The notes under the pieces are model-generated. The model saw nothing but the letters and a program-made list of their open reading frames with translations, searched no databases and was not told where the DNA came from. From positions 62,001 through 126,000 of the forward strand of contig NZ_DATCQT010000055.1 in assembly GCF_036569345.1 (NCBI RefSeq): a stretch of 64,000 nt of DNA, read 5' to 3'. Of this stretch, positions 54,147 through 62,238 are shown piece by piece (within the stretch, counting starts at the first letter, position 1; each line of letters starts with the position of its first letter). The translations under genes were made by a program, and so were the position numbers. The DNA is from Clostridium_AD sp036569345. GTDB lineage: Bacteria; Bacillota; Clostridia; Clostridiales; Clostridiaceae.

Positions 54147-56321
54147 ATGAAAAAATTAAAACTTACAAAAGAAAAGCTATTATTATCCCTAATCTTATTA
54201 TTGTCCGGAATATTAAATTTTACAAACTTAGGCATCGAGGGATATTCAAATCTATATTATGCAGCTGGTGTTAAAAGCATGACTATGAGCTGGAAAAACT
54301 TCTTTTTCGTATCTTTTGACCCTACCAGTTTTGTAAGCATCGACAAACCTCCTCTAGGTTTTTGGATTCAAGCAATCTCCGCTAAGATCTTTGGATTTAG
54401 TGGATGGAGTCTCCTTCTTCCAGAGGCACTAGCCGGAGTTATCTCTGTTTTAATAATATACATTATTGTTAAAAGATCATTTGGGCGCACAGCTGGTCTT
54501 CTCTCAGCACTATTCCTTGCAGTAACACCGATTTTCGTTGCGGTAAGTAGAAATAATACTTGTGATAACTTACTAGTTTTAACTCTTCTACTTGCATGTT
54601 GGGCTATTTCTATAGCCGCTGAGAAAGGCAAGCTTAAATATCTTCTAATTAGTTTAGCTATTGTTGGTGTTGGTTTTAACATAAAAATGCTTCAAGCTTA
54701 TATGGTGATTCCAGCTATATATTTAACTTATCTTTTATCAAACGTTATTTCTGTTAAAAAGAGAATAATTCATCTTATCTGCGGAACTCTGGTTCTACTT
54801 GTTGTCTCTTTCTCCTGGGCTATTATAGTAGACTTAGTCCCTGCTGCAAACCGGCCATATGTGGGAAGTAGTACAAATAACTCAGAACTAGAACTTATAA
54901 TAGGACATAATGGACTAGAACGGCTTGGAATTGGAAGCACTACCACTGGAACTGGAGGCATGGGTGGCTCTAAAACACAAGGTGCGAACATGGAAGGATT
55001 TAAGGGTGGCACCCCTCCTACTGGTACTAATATTGTCACCGCTGCTTCAAAAAACAATGCTGGTACATCCACTGAAGGAGGAATGCAAGGAGGTACTCCA
55101 CCAACCGGTTATGGTCAAGGTGGCACGAGGCCAACAGGAGGACAAGGTGGTCAGGCTCAAGGCGGAAATGCTGGTGGCGGCGGTAACAGTAGCATGGGTG
55201 GTAGCGCGGTATCTAGCATTACAAGATTATTTGTCACTTCTGGTATGTCTGATCAAATAATTTGGCTATTTCCTATTGCTGTTTTCGGTTTTATAGCAGC
55301 AGCATTAAAGGAAAAACTCAAACCAAAATTTAGTAATAAGAAAAAATTAGCTTTAATATTATGGTCAATGTGGTTAATACCTGAATTTATATATTTCAGC
55401 TTCACAACTGGCTTATTTCATCCCTATTATTTAACAATGCTAGCTCCACCAATTGCTGCTCTGGCCGGAATTGGAATTGTGTCGATGTGGGAACTTTATA
55501 AAGAAGCTGGATTAACATCTTGGATTCTACCGGTAACTCTAATTGTAGATGGATTAGTTCAACTTTTAGTTTTATCCTATTTTTATAACACCTCAAGTAT
55601 AACTAAAATTTTAATGATAACAATGTCTGTTTTATGTTTTGTTTCGTCACTTTTACTTGTTATCCTTAAGATAGGAAAAAAAGGAAATGTAATGTTTAAA
55701 AAATCATTAGTAGCTATTGCTTTAGTAGGTCTTTTGATAACCCCTATTGTTTGGTCAGGAACTACTATGTTTAACGCTATTTCTGGAACCTTCCCCTCTG
55801 CAGGACTTAGTTTAATTTCTAGTTCTCAAAAGGGTGGATTCGGCATGAATACTTCTAGTACTTCTAATACTTCAAAATTAATAAAATTCTTAATTAAAAA
55901 TAAAACAACTGAGAAATATATTCTTGTTACATCCTCTACCAGCGGTAACGCAACAGATATAATACTTAACACTGATGAATCTGTAATGACTTGGGGCTTT
56001 TTCGGAACTGATAAAGTATTAACACTAACCCAGTTTAAGGCACTGGTTAAGAAAGGTGAAGTTAGATACGTAATGATAGGAGGTCAAGGCTCAAGTGACG
56101 AAATCATGACATGGGCTAAATCAGCTGGTAAATTGGTTGCAGAGAGTGAATGGAAGGATACAACTTCTACTCAGTCGACTACTAAAACACCAGCAACAAA
56201 TACTGAAACATCAACTGAAACTACTGCCACTACGATTTCATCAAATTCAAAAGCTCAACAATCTGGTGGTGGAAGTTCAGAAGTTTTATATGATTTAAAA
56301 GGTGCCAATACTACAAAATAA
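54147..56321 (+). CDS. PMT-type (GT39-like) glycosyltransferase with glycine-rich insertion
   Basis: A 724-residue polytopic enzyme. The N-terminal PMT_2 part has the catalytic-loop acidic residues in IEGYSNLYYAAGV and SFVSIDKPPLGFW, followed by helices to about 235. An extracellular insertion (about 258-356) is rich in Gly, Thr and Gln, with repeated GGTPPTG units. More helices follow (about 365-555). The outer C-terminal domain (about 570-670) ends in a Thr/Ser tail (about 672-712). Relatives such as B. subtilis YkcB and ArnT transfer sugars from polyprenyl phosphate to lipids, polymers or proteins. It would use the lipid-linked sugar made by a GtrB/YkcC enzyme. Acceptor unknown. Confidence 0.88.
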   Translation: MKKLKLTKEKLLLSLILLLSGILNFTNLGIEGYSNLYYAAGVKSMTMSWKNFFFVSFDPTSFVSIDKPPLGFWIQAISAKIFGFSGWSLLLPEALAGVISVLIIYIIVKRSFGRTAGLLSALFLAVTPIFVAVSRNNTCDNLLVLTLLLACWAISIAAEKGKLKYLLISLAIVGVGFNIKMLQAYMVIPAIYLTYLLSNVISVKKRIIHLICGTLVLLVVSFSWAIIVDLVPAANRPYVGSSTNNSELELIIGHNGLERLGIGSTTTGTGGMGGSKTQGANMEGFKGGTPPTGTNIVTAASKNNAGTSTEGGMQGGTPPTGYGQGGTRPTGGQGGQAQGGNAGGGGNSSMGGSAVSSITRLFVTSGMSDQIIWLFPIAVFGFIAAALKEKLKPKFSNKKKLALILWSMWLIPEFIYFSFTTGLFHPYYLTMLAPPIAALAGIGIVSMWELYKEAGLTSWILPVTLIVDGLVQLLVLSYFYNTSSITKILMITMSVLCFVSSLLLVILKIGKKGNVMFKKSLVAIALVGLLITPIVWSGTTMFNAISGTFPSAGLSLISSSQKGGFGMNTSSTSNTSKLIKFLIKNKTTEKYILVTSSTSGNATDIILNTDESVMTWGFFGTDKVLTLTQFKALVKKGEVRYVMIGGQGSSDEIMTWAKSAGKLVAESEWKDTTSTQSTTKTPATNTETSTETTATTISSNSKAQQSGGGSSEVLYDLKGANTTK

Positions 56322-56345
56322 TAATAGGTACTAAACTTTTATATT

Positions 56346-56380
56346 AGCAGATTCTAAGAAAATAAATAGGATCTGCTTTT
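56346..56380 (+). other. Intra-operon hairpin
   Basis: AGCAGAT pairs with ATCTGCT, followed by TTTA, after the PMT gene. It could partly attenuate downstream genes. Confidence 0.4.
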
Positions 56381-56407
56381 ACTAGAAAATTTAAAGGAGT
56401 AGTAAAG

Positions 56408-56650
56408 ATGGGGATAACCTTAAAAATAAAAAAATACATAATAAAGAGCGCGTTAACTGTGATGGTAACTCTTTCAATTATGATGTGTACAATTTTGTAT
56501 GCATACCAATATACCACAAGCCATGAAGCTTCTAATAATTCATTTCAAAATGAAAATGGTGGAAATTCTCAAGGTCAATTTCAGAAAAATGATGATGGTA
56601 ACCAGAATGGAGGTTCTTCAATTGGGGATTCTCAAAAAATCAAAAACTAG
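56408..56650 (+). CDS. Small single-pass protein with Asn/Gln/Gly-rich tail
   Basis: An 80-residue protein. One N-terminal membrane helix or signal anchor (IIKSALTVMVTLSIMMCTIL) is followed by an extracellular tail rich in Asn, Gln, Gly and Ser. Composition resembles the insertion in the PMT enzyme encoded just before it. It has a good ribosome binding site (AAAGGAG) and lies 14 bp before the mannosyltransferase gene. It could be a partner subunit or an acceptor of the glycosylation system (inference). Confidence 0.6.
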   Translation: MGITLKIKKYIIKSALTVMVTLSIMMCTILYAYQYTTSHEASNNSFQNENGGNSQGQFQKNDDGNQNGGSSIGDSQKIKN

Positions 56651-56664
56651 ATTGGAGGATATTT

Positions 56665-57804
56665 ATGGATAAGAATAAATTTTTTTTAAAGAAATTTCTT
56701 AAATTGGCTTCTATTATATGGTTTGCCCTAATTGTTAGAATTCCTGGTTTGCCATTTGCAAGCGCAGACTATAATGCCTTTTTAAGTAGGTGGTTTGATA
56801 CTATAAAAAATAGTGGTGGTTTTAGCGCCTTAAAAAGTTCAATGGGCGATTACACCCAACCTTACCTATACTTATTAACAATAGGCACTTATACAAATAT
56901 AAATAAATTATTTTATATAAAAATGATATCTTTTGTTTTTGAGATAATGGCTGCATTTTTTATTATGAAAATTGTTCAAATGAAATATAAAAACGAAAAA
57001 TTTGGCTATATATCTTTTGGACTTCTACTTTTCATTCCAACAGTTATTTTTAACGGGTCTGTATGGTCCCAATGCGATATAATTTATACTTCCTTTGTCA
57101 TTGGTTCTATTTATTATATTTTACAAAAAAAAACGATTATATCAATAATTTTCTATGGGATTGCATTATCCTTTAAGCTACAAGCAATATTTTCATTCCC
57201 ATTATTCGGAATTTTATTGTTTAAAAATAGAGTTAAAATATATCAATTTGTTATTATACCTTTAACCTATCTGGTCTTAAGTATACCTAGTTTAATCATG
57301 GGTAGACCTTTTAAAGATATTTTACTTACTTATTTTAACCAATCTGGAGAGTATACAAATTTAACTTATAATGCACCCTCTATATATCAATGGTTTTCTA
57401 ATAATTTCTTTAGCAATACAACACTTGTAGGTAATATTGGAATTTTATTTGCTTTTGTAGTTGTACTTATAATTATTTATGTAAGTGTAAGATATATAAA
57501 GGTTATAAAATATGAAAATATTATAGAATTATCATTAATATTTGCTGTTGTTGTGCCCTTTCTATTGCCAAGGATGCATGAGCGGTATTTCTTTATGGCA
57601 GATATAATCTCTCTCTTATATGCATTTTGTTTTCCAAAGAAATTTTATATAGCTATAATAATACCTCTAACATCATTATTGTGCTATTTCCCATTTTTAT
57701 ATAACACATCAACAGATTATATAATTGATCTTTCTATAGTTTTATTTATAGTTATTATCGATTTATTATACTCATTTAGAAATCATTTAATTAACGAAAT
57801 TTAG
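56665..57804 (+). CDS. Gpi18-like polytopic mannosyltransferase family protein
   Basis: A 379-residue integral membrane glycosyltransferase (GT-C fold) with about ten helices. The first loop has acidic SADYNAFLSRWFD, a later loop has NGSVWSQCDIIYTSF, and PRMHERYFFMAD closes the active-site region; these are hallmarks of the COG5542/Gpi18-like group. It would take a sugar from a polyprenyl carrier on the outer face of the membrane. TTGGAGG lies upstream. Last gene of the operon beginning with gtrA. Confidence 0.85.
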   Translation: MDKNKFFLKKFLKLASIIWFALIVRIPGLPFASADYNAFLSRWFDTIKNSGGFSALKSSMGDYTQPYLYLLTIGTYTNINKLFYIKMISFVFEIMAAFFIMKIVQMKYKNEKFGYISFGLLLFIPTVIFNGSVWSQCDIIYTSFVIGSIYYILQKKTIISIIFYGIALSFKLQAIFSFPLFGILLFKNRVKIYQFVIIPLTYLVLSIPSLIMGRPFKDILLTYFNQSGEYTNLTYNAPSIYQWFSNNFFSNTTLVGNIGILFAFVVVLIIIYVSVRYIKVIKYENIIELSLIFAVVVPFLLPRMHERYFFMADIISLLYAFCFPKKFYIAIIIPLTSLLCYFPFLYNTSTDYIIDLSIVLFIVIIDLLYSFRNHLINEI

Positions 57805-57862
57805 TTTTAGAAGCTAATATTATGTATTCTTAATAAAATTAAAATAAAAGGAGTCTAAAAAT

Positions 57863-58225
57863 ATGAGTATTTCATTAGTTCAATCAACATCTAATTTAAC
57901 AACAGCAACTAGTAGTAGCAGTGATGTAAGTTCGCTTAAATCCCAACTATCGTCACTTAATTCACAATTAAATGGGGTTAATTCAAGTAATGATGATGCA
58001 AAAACAAAAAAGGCAAAAATTGATGTAATAAACGCTAAAATACAACAAATCCAATCACAAATTCAACAAACGGAATCTAGCAAAACAGATTCTAGTTCTA
58101 GGGTATCATCATCAAAAGGTATTGATAATAGCTTAAACATAGATAAAAATAATTCATCAAAATCAAGCAGTACCAGTAGCAGTACTGACAAACCTAATAA
58201 TAACATAATTGATGTTTATGCTTAG
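57863..58225 (+). CDS. FlxA-like small coiled-coil protein
   Basis: A 120-residue Ser/Gln-rich protein with a central coiled coil, LKSQLSSLNSQLNGVN to INAKIQQIQSQIQQTE (about 24-72), in the FlxA-like pattern, a Ser/Lys-rich tail, and a short hydrophobic end NIIDVYA. FlxA was named from E. coli flagellar regulation but most members lack a known role. AAAAGGAG precedes the start. It has its own terminator, 58 bp after the mannosyltransferase gene. Confidence 0.75.
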   Translation: MSISLVQSTSNLTTATSSSSDVSSLKSQLSSLNSQLNGVNSSNDDAKTKKAKIDVINAKIQQIQSQIQQTESSKTDSSSRVSSSKGIDNSLNIDKNNSSKSSSTSSSTDKPNNNIIDVYA

Positions 58226-58243
58226 GAATATTCATAAACGCTA

Positions 58244-58276
58244 CAAAAGCAACCAACAATTTGTTGGTTGCTTTTG
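58244..58276 (+). terminator. Strong terminator
   Basis: CAAAAGCAACCAACAA pairs with TTGTTGGTTGCTTTTG across a very short loop. Confidence 0.85.
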
Positions 58277-58360
58277 CTTTGTATTAGTATGTCACCCATA
58301 ATTATTTATAATCATATACTGAAATGTATGATGACTATTAATTTAATTGGGGGTTTTTAC

Positions 58361-59446
58361 GTGAGTAATAAATATAAAGTTTGTGTATATGCAATTTGTA
58401 AAAACGAGGAGAAATTTGTTGATCGTTGGATGGATCATGTTAGTGAAGCTGATATTGTTGTAGTTGCAGATACAGGTTCTACAGATAATACAATTAAAAA
58501 GCTAAAAGAAAGAGGAGCTATTGTTTATTCTATAGATGCTAATCCATTTCGATTTGATTATTCAAGAAATGAATGCTTAAAATTCATTCCAGATGATATA
58601 GATATTTGTGTATCCTCCGATCTTGATGATGTTATTGAGGATGGTTGGAGAGGTCATTTAGAAAAAGCATGGAAAAAAGAAACCACAAGAGGATTATATC
58701 TATATAATTGGAGCATTAATGCGGATGGTTCCCCATCAGTACAATATACTTGGCAAAGAATTCATGCAAGACATGGGTTTAAATGGATATATCCAACACA
58801 TGAGATTTTAGAATATTTAGGAGATGGAGCTGAAAAAGAAGTTTATATTGAGGGTATGGTGCTTAATCACTATCCTGATGCAACAAAAAACAGAAGTTTA
58901 AATCTTCCATTATTAAAATTAGCAGTTGAAGAAAATCCTAATAGTAGTAGAAACATATATTATCTTGGACGTGAATATATGTTTGATAGTAACTGGGATG
59001 ATTGTATTTTAACATTAAAAAATTATTTATCACTTCCTACATCAAATTATATAGAAGAAAGATCATCTGCTATGAGGTTTATTGCAAGGGCATATCTTGA
59101 AAAAGAGGAAATATTAAGCGCTAAAGAATGGTTCCATAAAGCAATAAGTGAAACTATTTCATTAAGAGAACCCTATATAGAGTTATCTTTATTAGCTTAT
59201 AGGGAGAAGGATTGGCTCGGTGTTTATTATTATGCAAACGAAGCACTAAAAATCAAGGAAAAAACATTTAACTTTGCTAACGAAGCAAATGCTTGGGATT
59301 CTAATCCTTATGATTTAGCAGCTTTAGGCTGTTATAATTTAAAAATGATAGATAAGGCAATAGAATTCTCTAATGAAGCTATTAAACTTTCACCTAATGA
59401 TGAAAGGCTATTATCAAATCATAAATTTTATTTAGATAGTTTATAA
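58361..59446 (+). CDS. GT2 glycosyltransferase with C-terminal TPR region
   Basis: A 361-residue cytoplasmic enzyme. The GT-A domain (about 1-200) starts YKVCVYAICKNEEKFVDRWM and has VVADTGSTDNTIKKLKERGA and the metal-binding DLDD in CVSSDLDDVIEDGW. TPR-like helices (about 215-361) include NIYYLGREYMFDSNWDDCIL and DKAIEFSNEAIKLSPNDERL. A GTG start after GGGGG is chosen; upstream codons overlap a terminator. It is 272 bp before a collagen-like protein gene. Transferases of this type beside collagen-like genes (compare C. difficile SgtA with BclA3) glycosylate the Thr-rich repeats, which is my inference here. Confidence 0.85.
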   Translation: MSNKYKVCVYAICKNEEKFVDRWMDHVSEADIVVVADTGSTDNTIKKLKERGAIVYSIDANPFRFDYSRNECLKFIPDDIDICVSSDLDDVIEDGWRGHLEKAWKKETTRGLYLYNWSINADGSPSVQYTWQRIHARHGFKWIYPTHEILEYLGDGAEKEVYIEGMVLNHYPDATKNRSLNLPLLKLAVEENPNSSRNIYYLGREYMFDSNWDDCILTLKNYLSLPTSNYIEERSSAMRFIARAYLEKEEILSAKEWFHKAISETISLREPYIELSLLAYREKDWLGVYYYANEALKIKEKTFNFANEANAWDSNPYDLAALGCYNLKMIDKAIEFSNEAIKLSPNDERLLSNHKFYLDSL

Positions 59447-59478
59447 ATGTAAAATTATTTCTCTTTATATAATATAGA

Positions 59479-59517
59479 AAATAATCAGCCAAATATTATT
59501 TTGGTTGATTATTTTTT
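59479..59517 (+). terminator. Terminator of the GT2-TPR gene
   Basis: AATAATCAGCCAAA pairs (one mismatch) with TTTGGTTGATTATT, followed by TTTTT. The remaining 200 bp before the collagen-like gene is A+T-rich and contains CATATTATA near 59631, which fits a sigma-K -10 pattern but without a clear -35. Confidence 0.75.
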
Positions 59518-59718
59518 GTGCTATATTTTTTTAAAATTTAATTAATATTTTTAATATATCTATATATCGTAAAACAAAGTATCTGCATACTATGTACGGA
59601 CAGTCTTATATGTTATGTAAAGAAAGCATATGCATATTATATAAAAAACTATCAATATCTTATTCAAAGAATATCTGCAATTTATATAAAGAAAATATAT
59701 ATAAGGAAGGTGTATATT

Positions 59719-60858
59719 ATGGGTAAATCCAATGATGATTCTTCTAAAAAGTATCATTGTACCGAGATAGATTCAACTTATGGAAGTCCTATTTTTAAAA
59801 AAGAACATTGTGAAGACAAAAGGAAATGTGATGATAAATGTAAATGTGATGAAAAAAAACATTGTGATGATAAATGTGATTGCGTCAATCATTGCTTTCC
59901 AGCATGTATAATTGGACCAACTGGTCCTACAGGTCCTACAGGTCCTACAGGTCCTACTGGTCCTAGAGGTTTTACTGGTCCTACAGGTCCAACTGGTCCT
60001 ACAGGAAGAACTGGTCCTACAGGTGCAACTGGTCCTACAGGTCCTACTGGTAATACAGGTGCAGAAGGCCCTACAGGTCCTACTGGTCCAACTGGCCCTA
60101 CTGGTCCAACTGGCCCTACAGGTCCTAGAGGTCTAACAGGTCCTACAGGTCCAACTGGCCCTATTGGTAATACAGGTTCTACAGGTCCTACTGGCCCTAC
60201 TGGACCTACTGGTCCTACTGGCCCTACTGGTCCTACTGGCCCTACTGGCCCTACAGGCCCTATTGGTCCTACTGGTTCTACTGGTCCTACTGGCCCTATT
60301 GGTCCTACTGGTCCTACTGGTCCTACTGGTCCTATTGGCCCTACTGGTCCTATTGGCCCTACTGGTCCTATCGGTCCTACTGGCCCAACTGGTCCTATTG
60401 GTCCTACTGGTCCTACAGGTCCTACAGGTCCTACAGGTCCAAGTTTTAATTCCTATTTAAATGGTGTAATAACAACAAATAAACTATCAATTCCAGTTGG
60501 AGGCACTATTATTTATGATACTGTAAGTATTGTAGGCCCTGACTTAAGTTATAATCCAGCAACAGGTGTATTTACAGTTAATACAACAGGTGTTTATGTA
60601 ATCGACTGGAAAATAGCTGTTACTCCAAATCCTGGGACAGTTTCTATAGAAATTGACTTGGTATCATCCCTTCGTGGAGTTATTGCCGGTATATCTATTA
60701 CAGCAACAAATCCAATAATAAGCGGCTCTAATAGAATCTATGCCGCAACAGCAGGGGAAACTTTCAGATTTGTTAATAATTCAAGTGGTCCTATTAGTAT
60801 AGTATTGGTAGGTTTAGTTGGACCTATTGGAACTGTATCTGTTTTCAGAATTGTTTAA
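59719..60858 (+). CDS. Collagen-like surface/exosporium glycoprotein (BclA type)
   Basis: A 379-residue protein in three parts. The N-terminal 65 residues are Lys/Cys/Asp-rich (CDDKCKCDEKKHCDDKCD), without a normal signal peptide. About 58 Gly-X-Y triplets follow, mostly GPT, with GPI, GNT and GAT variants (about 66-241). A C-terminal beta-rich domain (about 245-379) contains YNPATGVFTVNTTGVYVIDW and ends in hydrophobic VLVGLVGPIGTVSVFRIV, as in the BclA trimerisation domain. BclA-like proteins form hair-like filaments on spores and their threonines carry O-glycans. AAGGAAGG precedes the ATG. The neighbouring GT2 enzyme is a likely modifier. Confidence 0.9.
   Translation: MGKSNDDSSKKYHCTEIDSTYGSPIFKKEHCEDKRKCDDKCKCDEKKHCDDKCDCVNHCFPACIIGPTGPTGPTGPTGPTGPRGFTGPTGPTGPTGRTGPTGATGPTGPTGNTGAEGPTGPTGPTGPTGPTGPTGPRGLTGPTGPTGPIGNTGSTGPTGPTGPTGPTGPTGPTGPTGPTGPIGPTGSTGPTGPIGPTGPTGPTGPIGPTGPIGPTGPIGPTGPTGPIGPTGPTGPTGPTGPSFNSYLNGVITTNKLSIPVGGTIIYDTVSIVGPDLSYNPATGVFTVNTTGVYVIDWKIAVTPNPGTVSIEIDLVSSLRGVIAGISITATNPIISGSNRIYAATAGETFRFVNNSSGPISIVLVGLVGPIGTVSVFRIV
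59914..60440 (+). repeat. Collagen GXY-coding triplet repeat tract
   Basis: 9-bp GGTCCTACT/GGTCCTACA/GGCCCTATT-type units encode Gly-Pro-Thr or Gly-Pro-Ile. This tract is slippage-prone and likely to vary in length between strains. Confidence 0.9.
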
Positions 60859-60900
60859 CAAAATTAAAAACAATAATAAACTATAAAATAATTTAATTAT

Positions 60901-60930
60901 AAAAAGCTGCCTATAATAGGCAGCCTTTTA
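60901..60930. terminator. Bidirectional terminator
   Basis: AAAAAGCTGCCTA pairs with TAGGCAGCCTTTT across a short loop, between convergent genes. Confidence 0.8.
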
Positions 60931-60947
60931 TAATTAAATAAATTTAT

Positions 60948-61934
60948 TTACTTTATTACTCTTTTACCTATTACAAAATTATCTTTATAATATGCAGTTA
61001 GTTCAGATATTTTTACAACATCACCAGGTTTAGGGCAATGTATAAATTTATTATTTCCAATATATATTCCAACATGTGATACTTCATAAGGTGAAGCTAA
61101 ATTTGTTGTAAAAAAGACTAAATCACCGTAAGCAAGATTATTTATATTAACAGATGCGCCTATATTTATTTGGTCCATAGTTATTCTTGGCAAATTTATA
61201 CCAAAGTGTTTATACACATATTGTACAAAACCTGAGCAATCGAATCCGCCACTTATATATTTACCATAAGAATCTAATTTTGCTGGCGTAGTGCCACCCC
61301 ATAAGTATGGTGTCCCCAAAAAAGCATTTGAATATGATACTAAACTTTTTAAGTTTATATCCAAATCATATTGTTTCCCATTTTTAATATACTGAGTAGA
61401 TTGTTCCACAGGCAAAGTACCCCTGCTTGGACTATTTGTAGCCGTTGTCTTAACTCCTGTAACTTTTACGTATAGTGAACTTATATAACCTGTTTTTCCT
61501 TTATAAATTATCTTATAAAACCCATTTAAACTTGAATACATTGTCACTTTACTTCCAAGTGTTATAACACCAGTCACCGGATAAGTTGATCCAGCTCCTG
61601 ACCTTACGTTTAAAGAACTTGCTGTTATTTGTCCATATTTCTCAATGTACGTTGACGCTACACTTGTAGTCGTAGTAGTTTTTTTCACTATTTTTATGTA
61701 TGAACTAGATACGTATCCAGTTTTTCCTTTATAGCTTATTTTGTAAAAATCGCCCTCTTTTGCAAGTGTATTTATTACTGTGTTTCTTGAAAGAGAACCT
61801 GTAATGGATGACAAAAGCGAAGGTTTTTGTCTAACATTTAATGAAGTGGCATTAACTGTTCCACTATCAGCAAATGCAATTTGGGAACTTGCCATAGTCA
61901 TTAACATCACTATAAAAGCTACTCTTTTTTTCAT
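60948..61934 (-). CDS. Secreted SH3-SH3-NlpC/P60 peptidoglycan hydrolase
   Basis: A 328-residue protein. A signal peptide (1-22, cleaved after AFA) precedes two bacterial SH3 domains (about 25-85 and 103-163), each with SLNVRxxxSxxxxV and KTGYVSSSYIK-like ends. The C-terminal NlpC/P60 domain (about 200-328) has catalytic Cys in GGFDCSGFVQYVY and His in VSHVGIYIGNN. SH3 domains bind wall peptides and the NlpC part cleaves them. Its last 140 residues are about 70% identical to the membrane-anchored protein at 41176. Confidence 0.92.
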   Translation of the reverse strand: MKKRVAFIVMLMTMASSQIAFADSGTVNATSLNVRQKPSLLSSITGSLSRNTVINTLAKEGDFYKISYKGKTGYVSSSYIKIVKKTTTTTSVASTYIEKYGQITASSLNVRSGAGSTYPVTGVITLGSKVTMYSSLNGFYKIIYKGKTGYISSLYVKVTGVKTTATNSPSRGTLPVEQSTQYIKNGKQYDLDINLKSLVSYSNAFLGTPYLWGGTTPAKLDSYGKYISGGFDCSGFVQYVYKHFGINLPRITMDQINIGASVNINNLAYGDLVFFTTNLASPYEVSHVGIYIGNNKFIHCPKPGDVVKISELTAYYKDNFVIGKRVIK

Positions 61935-62109
61935 TTGTTACCTCCAATATTTATTCGAAATATGATGATTTCGTACTTATTTATTATAGCACTGATATTA
62001 TGTAAATTGTGGTTTTAAAATCTTTTTATACTATTATTAGGTAAAAATATAAGCTATATAAGCTAAATTTGTAATTATTTGATGCTTACTTGATTTTCAC
62101 TTTTTACCC

Positions 62110-62164
62110 TCACATAAAGTTTACATATTGATTTGATACTGGTGCTACAATTTGCCCTTATAAT
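62110..62164 (+). promoter_or_regulatory. Direct-repeat promoter, site C
   Basis: TCACATA (62110-62116), 4 bp, TTACATA (62121-62127), 31 bp, TATAAT (62159-62164). It lies in the 304-bp gap upstream of the GtrB-type gene. The TTGATACT and ACAATTT segments between repeat and -10 are also shared with site B. Confidence 0.75.
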
Positions 62165-62238
62165 TTTTATTATAGAGAGACATTAGGAAATTAAATTGGA
62201 TTAAAAATCTAGAAATTAAATTGAAGGGAATGATAGAA

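Noticed and set aside
54770..55260. Overlapping open frames over the PMT insertion
   Set aside because: They are shadows of the glycine-rich coding segment on both strands without start signals.
59914..60440. Possible CRISPR-like repeat array
   Set aside because: The units are 9-bp coding triplets without spacers; it is a collagen tract.
59912..60460. Leucine/valine-rich open frames inside the collagen-like gene
   Set aside because: They are frame-shifted readings of the GPT-coding repeats, with no ribosome binding site.
62101..62170. c-di-GMP riboswitch before the GtrB-type gene
   Set aside because: There is no GEMM-type core; the conserved segment is explained by the shared direct-repeat promoter.
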